From NCBI GenBank assembly GCA_017545045.1, contig JAFYDA010000092.1:1-35327 (forward strand): a stretch of DNA of 35,327 bases. Direction: 5' to 3'. The stretch comes from Prevotella sp. (GTDB lineage Bacteria > Bacteroidota > Bacteroidia > Bacteroidales > Bacteroidaceae). How positions within the stretch are numbered: position 1 is the stretch's first letter; each line of letters begins with the position of its first letter. Shown here piece after piece: positions 29,552 to 35,327 of the stretch. Both the position numbers and the translations under genes were made by a program. Under the pieces are notes generated by a model, which was not told where the DNA came from, did no database searches, and saw only the letters and a program-made list of their open reading frames with translations.

Positions 29552-32500
29552 ATGAAGATTTATACTCCTCTTGAATCAATTAATAAGCTTTATAGGAAAC
29601 AGCCTATAGACGAAAGCGAGTTCTCTGGTTTTAAGGATGCGCTTAAAGAGCTTTTTGACAATATAGAAGATGGGCAAGTAGAGCCTACTCAAAGGAAATT
29701 CTTTACCACATTTATGGAAGAAATCTTCCCTAATGGCTATTTGGTGACTCATGAGGAAGATAGTATAGATGTAGTACTTCATACTGGAGAAAAAACAACA
29801 TCCCCTAAAGGAGTACTTATTGAATTGAAAAGCACAACAAACAAGGAGGAGATGGTAACTAAGGAGGATATCAACCGTAAGGCTCTCCAAGAACTGCTCT
29901 TTTATTATTTGAATGAACGCAAAGGCAAACAAAACAATTCTATAAAGTATTTAATTGCCTGCAACATTTATGAGTGCTTCGTATGGGATGCTCAAATCTT
30001 CGAAAAGACATTTTTCAAGAATAAGCCTCTGTTAAAAGAATACGATGATTTCGTCAACAAGAGACTGGACTTTACGACGAGAGATAAGTTTTATGAGCAA
30101 ATCGCAAAGAAGTATATTGATGAGGTAAAAGACTATCTTGATTACACATATATCAATATACAAGATTGTTATCGCCAATATCTTCATAATAGCGAAAAAG
30201 CTCTGATTCCACTATTTAAGTTATTAAGTGCAACCTTCTTAATGAAACTATCTGTCAGGAATGACAGTAATGACTTAAACAACGATTTCTACCGTGAACT
30301 ACTTTATATAATGGGCGTTGAAGAATGGGTTGATAAGGAAACTCATAAGATTCGCCGAATAAAGAATGGAGCACAGAAGTTTTCGCTCATGGAGCAGACA
30401 TGGTCGAAGTTGGACGATTATGGAATAAGTGATAAAGAGCAACATTTCGAGATTGCTATGGGATTGCTTATTACTTGGATAAATCGCATACTTTTTCTTA
30501 AATTGCTCGAATCTCAGTTGATTAGTTTTGGTAATGGAGAAAAAGCTAAGTTCTTATCTTTTGACATTATCCCAGACTATGATGTGCTGCATGATCTGTT
30601 TATGAAAGTACTGGCCAAGCCTTTAGGGGAACGTGATGATGAAATAAAAGAGAAATTCCCTTTGGTCCCATATCTTAATAGTTCTCTTTTTGAGATGTCT
30701 GCATTAGAGCAGAAGTATTTCCCTATAGGTATGCTCCGTCTTGGTGAAATGGAAGTGTACAAGAAAACAGTCCTTAAGGATTCACATGGAAAGAAAGTAA
30801 AGGGCAAGATTTCAACACTCAAATATTTGTTTGACTTTCTTGATGCCTATGATTTTGGCGCATCAATAATTGTTGATGGGATAAAAACTGAGAAGAAAAC
30901 ACTGATTAATGCCTCTGTACTTGGGCTAATATTCGAAAAAATCAATGGTTATAAAGATGGCTCTTTCTTCACGCCAGGCTATATAACGGAATATATCTGC
31001 CATAAAACTTTGCGACGTGCAGTCTTGGATAAGTTCAATGAGATAAAGGACTGGGAATGTAAAGATTTCGACGATCTGAAAGAATATATAGGGAGAAAGA
31101 GTGAAGCACGGACTGAGGCTAACGAGATTGTTAATTCGCTAAAGATTTGTGATCCTGCTGTAGGTAGTGGCCATTTCTTGGTTTCTGCACTTAATGAATT
31201 AATTGCGATAAAGAGTGGGTTGGGAATCTTACAAGACAGACAAGAAAGACCTATGTGCATTGATGACTATGATGTGCGAGTAGAGAATGATGAGCTGACA
31301 ATAACAAATGAGTTTGATGAACGTTTCTCGTATAAACCAACAGAAAAACGTAGCAGACAGATACAAGAAGCCCTGTTCGAAGAGAAACGAACAATCATCG
31401 AAAATTGTCTTTTTGGCGTAGACCTGAATCCCAAAAGCGTTGAGATTTGTCGATTAAGGCTTTGGATAGAGCTACTGAAAAGCGCCTATTATTATCGTAC
31501 AGAGACAGGAGAAAGGGTATTGCAAACCTTGCCCAATATTGACATTAACATAAAATGTGGCAACTCGTTGGCTTCCAACCAACCTGTTTGTATTGGAAGG
31601 AAGATAATGGTCAGGGAAGGTATGAAGAAACTCGTAACTGAGTATAAACAAAATGTGAAGGAATACAAAAACTGCCATTCGAAAGATGTTAAAAGAAAAC
31701 TGAATCAGGATATTCAGGATATTAAACGCAAGTTGATGCCGCCTGTTCAATTAAATGCTTTTGCAAATAACAAGAACATTGTTAGCAGAAATAAAACCAT
31801 GCAACAAGCATTGGAATGGATGATAGAATTTCCTGAAGTGCTTGACGAAGAAGGGTCTTTCAGAGGTTTTGATGTGATTGTGGGTAATCCTCCTTATATT
31901 AGTTTAGAGAAACTGAAGGATGATTCGATTACCTATAATACGATGCAACGCAGGAATGAGAACAACATACAAGAGAAGACGTATCTTACTCACGAATCAA
32001 GAGGCGATATTTATACACTTTTTGTAGAGAGAGGATTACATTTGTTGCGTCGTGGTGGTCACCTTTCTTATATTCTGCCCAATAAATGGGAAAAAGTGAT
32101 GTATGGTTGTCCGTTGCGCAAGTTGTTCTTGCAAAACAATCTTACTCATCTTATAGACTTCCGTGATATTCAGATATTCGATGATGCCACTACCTATACA
32201 TGCATAATCCGATTGAAGAAAGAAAAAGCAGGCGCATGTCTCAATGTATCAACTATGAAAGCTGTTAATAAAGACACTTTAGCCAAAGATATTGATGCTG
32301 TATGCGAGGTGTTTGACAAAACAGAAATGGACTATAAGATTTGGGTAACATCAAGTCTTGCAAAGTTCAAGTTAATGAAACGAATTAAAGAGCCTGGTAA
32401 AACCTGTTCGTTGAATACCTATATTAAGGGAGAAGCATACCGAGGTATCCTTTCTGGCTTGTCAGATGCTTTTGTCGTGTCTTCAGAAAAATATGATGAA

Positions 32501-33301
32501 CTTGTAGCTAAAGATATCCATTCTCGCGAAATTTTACGTCCTTTCTTACAAGGTCGTGGATTAATTGCTTATGGAGATGTAAAGGTAGAATCTTATCTCC
32601 TATTTATCCCTAAAGGTTTTACATTAAATGGGATGGGAATTGAAATTGACGAGGAAGAACTAAAGAAACAGAAAAAGAAGAAAAGTGATGTCATGCCCTC
32701 AGAGGAAGAAACTTGGACGTGGTTTAATACGAATTATCCTGCTGTGGCAGAATGGCTTATTCCTTTCCGTCAGAAAGCCAAAGCTCGAACGGATAAAGGG
32801 GATTATTGGTGGGAGCTTAGAGCCTGTGATTACTATAATAAGTTTGAACAGCCCAAAATATTCTATCAGACATTTCAGGTAAAACCTTGTTTTATTTATG
32901 ATGAGGCTAATTCCTTCTTTAATAACTCTATGTGGTTTTTGTCCGTATCCGATAAAGCCCTCCTCGCTCTATTATGTTCAAAATTGGGCTGGTGGTTTAT
33001 TTCCGAACATTGTCCAAGAATACAAAATGGCTATCAACTTATTTGGGATAACTTAAGCCAGATTCCCATACCGATGACATTGCCAGAAGAACTAAGCACT
33101 TTGGCAACCAAAGCTGAGAACGCAACCGCAGAAGATGATAATGATAAGTTAGAGCAGATAAAGCGCGAGATAGATAAAACCGTCTATCACCTTTATCATC
33201 TAACTTATGATGAAATCCTTATCATAGATCCAGAGACTTCAATCAAAAGAGAAGAATACGAGAAAGATTATAATGGTAATGATAATAATTATTGTAACTA
33301 A
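29552..33301 (+). CDS. Type IIG restriction-modification enzyme (Eco57I-like)
   Basis: This 1249-residue protein combines nuclease, adenine methylase and target recognition in one chain. An N-terminal PD-(D/E)XK site is visible: Asp73 in DSIDVVL and Glu91-Leu-Lys93 in GVLIELKST. A helical linker leads to the methylase with FFTPGYITEYI (from about 472), SAM-binding DPAVGSGHF (534-542) and the catalytic NPPY (779-782, in FDVIVGNPPYISLE), typical of gamma-class N6-adenine methylases. The rest (about 900-1220) resembles the TaqI-C type specificity domain, with WWELRACDYY and FEQPKIFYQTF. The AT-rich base composition differs strongly from the flanks, indicating transfer. It lies behind one intact and one broken XRE gene and 11 bp before the DUF4145 gene. 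Recognition site is unknown; no separate methylase or BREX gene is near. Confidence 0.9.
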   Translation: MKIYTPLESINKLYRKQPIDESEFSGFKDALKELFDNIEDGQVEPTQRKFFTTFMEEIFPNGYLVTHEEDSIDVVLHTGEKTTSPKGVLIELKSTTNKEEMVTKEDINRKALQELLFYYLNERKGKQNNSIKYLIACNIYECFVWDAQIFEKTFFKNKPLLKEYDDFVNKRLDFTTRDKFYEQIAKKYIDEVKDYLDYTYINIQDCYRQYLHNSEKALIPLFKLLSATFLMKLSVRNDSNDLNNDFYRELLYIMGVEEWVDKETHKIRRIKNGAQKFSLMEQTWSKLDDYGISDKEQHFEIAMGLLITWINRILFLKLLESQLISFGNGEKAKFLSFDIIPDYDVLHDLFMKVLAKPLGERDDEIKEKFPLVPYLNSSLFEMSALEQKYFPIGMLRLGEMEVYKKTVLKDSHGKKVKGKISTLKYLFDFLDAYDFGASIIVDGIKTEKKTLINASVLGLIFEKINGYKDGSFFTPGYITEYICHKTLRRAVLDKFNEIKDWECKDFDDLKEYIGRKSEARTEANEIVNSLKICDPAVGSGHFLVSALNELIAIKSGLGILQDRQERPMCIDDYDVRVENDELTITNEFDERFSYKPTEKRSRQIQEALFEEKRTIIENCLFGVDLNPKSVEICRLRLWIELLKSAYYYRTETGERVLQTLPNIDINIKCGNSLASNQPVCIGRKIMVREGMKKLVTEYKQNVKEYKNCHSKDVKRKLNQDIQDIKRKLMPPVQLNAFANNKNIVSRNKTMQQALEWMIEFPEVLDEEGSFRGFDVIVGNPPYISLEKLKDDSITYNTMQRRNENNIQEKTYLTHESRGDIYTLFVERGLHLLRRGGHLSYILPNKWEKVMYGCPLRKLFLQNNLTHLIDFRDIQIFDDATTYTCIIRLKKEKAGACLNVSTMKAVNKDTLAKDIDAVCEVFDKTEMDYKIWVTSSLAKFKLMKRIKEPGKTCSLNTYIKGEAYRGILSGLSDAFVVSSEKYDELVAKDIHSREILRPFLQGRGLIAYGDVKVESYLLFIPKGFTLNGMGIEIDEEELKKQKKKKSDVMPSEEETWTWFNTNYPAVAEWLIPFRQKAKARTDKGDYWWELRACDYYNKFEQPKIFYQTFQVKPCFIYDEANSFFNNSMWFLSVSDKALLALLCSKLGWWFISEHCPRIQNGYQLIWDNLSQIPIPMTLPEELSTLATKAENATAEDDNDKLEQIKREIDKTVYHLYHLTYDEILIIDPETSIKREEYEKDYNGNDNNYCN

Positions 33302-33312
33302 AAAATAGAATT

Positions 33313-33984
33313 ATGGAATATATTTATGTACGTTATAGGGAAGTGGATGGAAGTGAACAAAATCGACTAATTCAGAAGGTATCTATTAAATGTCCTTTTT
33401 GTAAAATCCAGATGATTCCCAACTATCTATATTCGTGTGTAAATAATGAAAATGGTGTAAATGCATTTTGCCAATGCACGAATCCTGACTGCAAAAAGCC
33501 CTTTATATCTGAGTACATTTTGAGAAACAATATGTATGTGTATTCAAGGATTTTGCCAAACTTAAGCCTTGATAAGAAAGAGTTTGGAGCAATCATCAGT
33601 GAGATATCACCAATCTTCTGTGATATATATAATCAAGCTTATGCTGCCCAACAAATGAACCTATCACAAATATGTGGGGTCGGATATAGGAAAGCATTGG
33701 AATTTCTAATAAAAGATTATATCATGTCAGGAATTGAAGATGATAAGAAAGATGGAATTAAACAGAAGAATCTTGCCAAATGTATAAAAGAGGATATTTC
33801 AAGTCCTAATGTTAAGGCTGTCGCAGCAAGAGCGACATGGATAGGAAACGATGAAACCCATTACGTTCGTAAGTGGGAAGACAAAGATATTAAAGATTTG
33901 ATAGGAATGATAGATTTAACTATTCGATGGATAGAATCGGAAGTTGAAACAAAAAGGCTTCTTGAAGAGATGCCTATGCTTTAA
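33313..33984 (+). CDS. Zinc-ribbon DUF4145 protein
   Basis: This 223-residue protein has an N-terminal zinc-ribbon-like part with CPFC (Cys27, Cys30) and CQCTNPDC (Cys53, Cys55, Cys60), followed by a DUF4145 domain at about 105-210 (GVGYRKALEFLIKDYIMS, then ARATWIGNDETHYVRKWEDKDIKDL). DUF4145 proteins are frequent beside restriction-modification and other defence genes; their activity is unknown. The gene starts 11 bp after the type IIG stop and shares its AT-rich composition, so it is probably part of the same operon and arrived with it. It could modulate the restriction enzyme, sense DNA or RNA, or be a separate effector; sequence alone does not decide. Confidence 0.82.
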   Translation: MEYIYVRYREVDGSEQNRLIQKVSIKCPFCKIQMIPNYLYSCVNNENGVNAFCQCTNPDCKKPFISEYILRNNMYVYSRILPNLSLDKKEFGAIISEISPIFCDIYNQAYAAQQMNLSQICGVGYRKALEFLIKDYIMSGIEDDKKDGIKQKNLAKCIKEDISSPNVKAVAARATWIGNDETHYVRKWEDKDIKDLIGMIDLTIRWIESEVETKRLLEEMPML

Positions 33985-34039
33985 TATAGTCATGCTTCTC
34001 GTAACTATCTTGATTTCGTAATTAATAAGATAGAATAAT

Positions 34040-34147
34040 ATGGGCAAAACAGTAACAACATATTTGATAGACGGAGATCCGAAAGGGACTCAATATGTGT
34101 TCATCAGCAATAAGATTTGCCAGATGTATGTGATAATTGGAGTATAA
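34040..34147 (+). pseudogene. Truncated gene, possible N-terminus of a GIY-YIG nuclease protein
   Basis: A 35-codon frame reads MGKTVTTYLIDGDPKGTQY, then VFISNKICQMYVIIGV and a stop. The opening MGKT---YLIDGDP-G resembles the start of Bacteroidota GIY-YIG nuclease family proteins associated with restriction systems; the nuclease domain itself is absent. I call it a remnant at the right edge of the island. The family match is from memory of the N-terminal pattern only. Confidence 0.4.
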
Positions 34148-34153
34148 TTTGTA

Positions 34154-34167
34154 ACGTTTGCAAACGT
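34154..34167. promoter_or_regulatory. Perfect 14-bp palindrome ahead of the ATP-binding protein gene
   Basis: ACGTTTGCAAACGT is a perfect palindrome ending 9 bp before the ATG at 34177. Its position suggests an operator, possibly self-regulatory, since AlbA_2 proteins are often called transcriptional regulators. Binding is inferred. Confidence 0.45.
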
Positions 34168-34176
34168 GATATTAGT

Positions 34177-35327
34177 ATGGACGAGAAAACGATAAAAGAA
34201 GCACTACGGAAAGGTGAGCGGGTAACGCTGGAGTGCAAACGGGCTAAAGCAGAGGTGCCGAAGTCGGTTTGGGCGACTTATTCGGCCTTCGCTAATACGA
34301 TTGGCGGACTGATTCTGCTTGGCGTGAATGAAGATATGCAGGAGAAGGACATTCTGAAGCGATACGAGATAATTGGTGTGGATGAGCCGATGAAGATTAT
34401 CACGGACTTCTGGAACACCCTCAACAGCGACAAGGTGAATGAGAACATCCTGCTTGACAATGATGTTGAGGTGGTAAATGTGGATGGAGCGCAGATTGTT
34501 TGCATTCTTGTTCCGCAGGCAGACTGGAGAGCAAAGCCCATCTATCTGAACGGAAGTGTAGATAAAGGTACGTATAGGCGCAACAATGAAGGTGACTACC
34601 ATTGTACAGAGGCTCAGGTGAAAGCGATGATACGAGACTCCAATGTGGATGGCAATGATAGCATCCTGATAGAGTATTATGGTATGGATGATATAGATCC
34701 AGACTCCTTACGGCAGTATCGCACAGAGTTCAGGCAGGAGAACAGTACCCACGTCTGGAATAGAGTTGATGACAAGACTTTCCTCAGAAATCTTGGTGGT
34801 TATATCGAGGATAGACAAACGGGTAGAGAAGGTCTGACATTGGCAGGTCTGATGATGTTTGGTAAAGGGCTCGCTATCAGAGACAGGTTCTCGAACTTCC
34901 GAATGGACTATTTGGATATGAGCCATCTGGTGGGTGACGAGCGTTATCATGATCGTCTGACATACGACGGACTTTGGGAAAACAACCTCTACCAATTCTT
35001 CCGTATCGTATCGCCAAAGGTGCAGTTTGACTTGCCGAGACCGTTCAAATTGGAAAAGGGAGGGAAAAGGAACGATGATACACCACAGCATGAGGCAGTA
35101 CGTGAGGTCTTTACGAATGCCATTATCCACTGCGACCTGATGATGGATGCAGGAATCTTGCGTATAGAGAAACATGATGACCGTCTTTGCTTCCGTAATC
35201 CAGGACTACTGAAGTTGCCTATAGAGACCATCTATCAAGGCGGCAACTCCAAGGCTCGCAATCCAAAGATACAGAATATGCTCCGCATGATTGGTTTTGG
35301 AGAGAATGTCGGTTCTGGATTCCCCAA
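34177..35327 (+). CDS. AlbA_2 (Schlafen-type) ATP-binding protein, 3' end outside window
   Basis: The frame runs from 34177 to the window edge, giving 383 residues without a stop. The N-terminal AlbA_2 domain (about 5-130) shows LECKRAKAEVPKSVWATYSAFANTIGGLILLGVNED, the family signature with Glu19 and Lys21. The C-terminal part from about 304 is a GHKL-type ATPase of the RecG-C/HATPase_c_4 kind: HEAVREVFTNAIIH with the conserved Glu and Asn, and FRNPGLLKLPIETIYQGGNSKARNP, then GFGENVGSGFP. Such proteins are often annotated as putative transcriptional regulators and are common in defence islands; their real role is unsettled. Base composition is less AT-rich than the type IIG gene, so it may not belong to the same acquisition. 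A palindrome lies directly upstream. Confidence 0.85.
   Translation, partial: MDEKTIKEALRKGERVTLECKRAKAEVPKSVWATYSAFANTIGGLILLGVNEDMQEKDILKRYEIIGVDEPMKIITDFWNTLNSDKVNENILLDNDVEVVNVDGAQIVCILVPQADWRAKPIYLNGSVDKGTYRRNNEGDYHCTEAQVKAMIRDSNVDGNDSILIEYYGMDDIDPDSLRQYRTEFRQENSTHVWNRVDDKTFLRNLGGYIEDRQTGREGLTLAGLMMFGKGLAIRDRFSNFRMDYLDMSHLVGDERYHDRLTYDGLWENNLYQFFRIVSPKVQFDLPRPFKLEKGGKRNDDTPQHEAVREVFTNAIIHCDLMMDAGILRIEKHDDRLCFRNPGLLKLPIETIYQGGNSKARNPKIQNMLRMIGFGENVGSGFP

Noticed and set aside
29552-33301. PglX of a BREX system
   Set aside because: A PD-(D/E)XK nuclease site is present at the N-terminus, and no brxA, brxB, brxC, pglZ or brxL gene lies beside it. A stand-alone type IIG enzyme fits better.

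Overview
The window looks like a chromosome segment of a plant-polysaccharide-degrading Bacteroidota, most likely of the Prevotella/Segatella/Xylanibacter group. The evidence is: promoters of the Bacteroidota type (TTTG about 19-20 nt before TAnnTTTG) ahead of many genes; an N-succinylornithine-type carbamoyltransferase (argF'); a NigD-like lipoprotein; a PASTA-rluD-ddl operon; and many secreted carbohydrate enzymes. Most of the window is visibly GC-rich (38 of 60 bases are G/C at 8041-8100). The block from about 28.8 to 34.1 kb is AT-rich (17 of 60 at 30121-30180), as expected for acquired DNA.

Layout. 1-1686 (+): end of argS, then ung and a DUF3109 protein. 1694-4899 (-): a GH95 alpha-L-fucosidase translationally coupled to an AraC-type regulator. 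4974-6877 (+): ptb-buk (phosphate butyryltransferase and butyrate kinase). 6878-7540: a hairpin, four tandem 21-bp repeats, a DUF1016 gene remnant, then the promoter of argF' (7546-8547). 8509-13128 (-): a five-gene envelope/housekeeping operon, transcribed PASTA protein, rluD, ddl, acyltransferase, NigD-like lipoprotein. 13232-13387 (-): rpmH. 13642-15998 (+): efp, a GT2 glycosyltransferase carrying a heptanucleotide repeat, and radC. 16011-24374 (-): a xylan-type cluster transcribed GH43-CBM6, GH3, bimodular esterase, GH8, CE15-like esterase, lying directly behind rnr (24415-26706). 26768-28429 (-): a nucleoside kinase. 28702-34147: a small foreign island with a micro-ORF, an XRE regulator, a second XRE gene broken by an in-frame TAG, a 1249-aa type IIG restriction-modification enzyme, a zinc-ribbon DUF4145 protein and a gene fragment. 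34177-end (+): an AlbA_2/Schlafen-type ATP-binding protein, cut by the window edge.

How it fits together. The secreted enzymes would attack xylan from several sides: GH43 removes arabinose or xylose, the esterases remove acyl or glucuronoyl esters, GH8 trims xylo-oligosaccharides from the reducing end, and GH3 releases xylose. The GH95 enzyme addresses fucosylated glycans separately. The island is a self-contained defence unit whose regulator probably times restriction after methylation.

The most unusual signals are short repeats inside genes: palindromic or repeat-derived in-frame insertions in rnr and the DUF3109 gene, a 7-bp repeat inside the glycosyltransferase that forms an inverted pair with a copy upstream of its start, and an 8-bp repeat across the rluD stop. 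I saw no tRNA, rRNA, CRISPR array or intact transposase. Motif positions were counted by hand and no database search was run.
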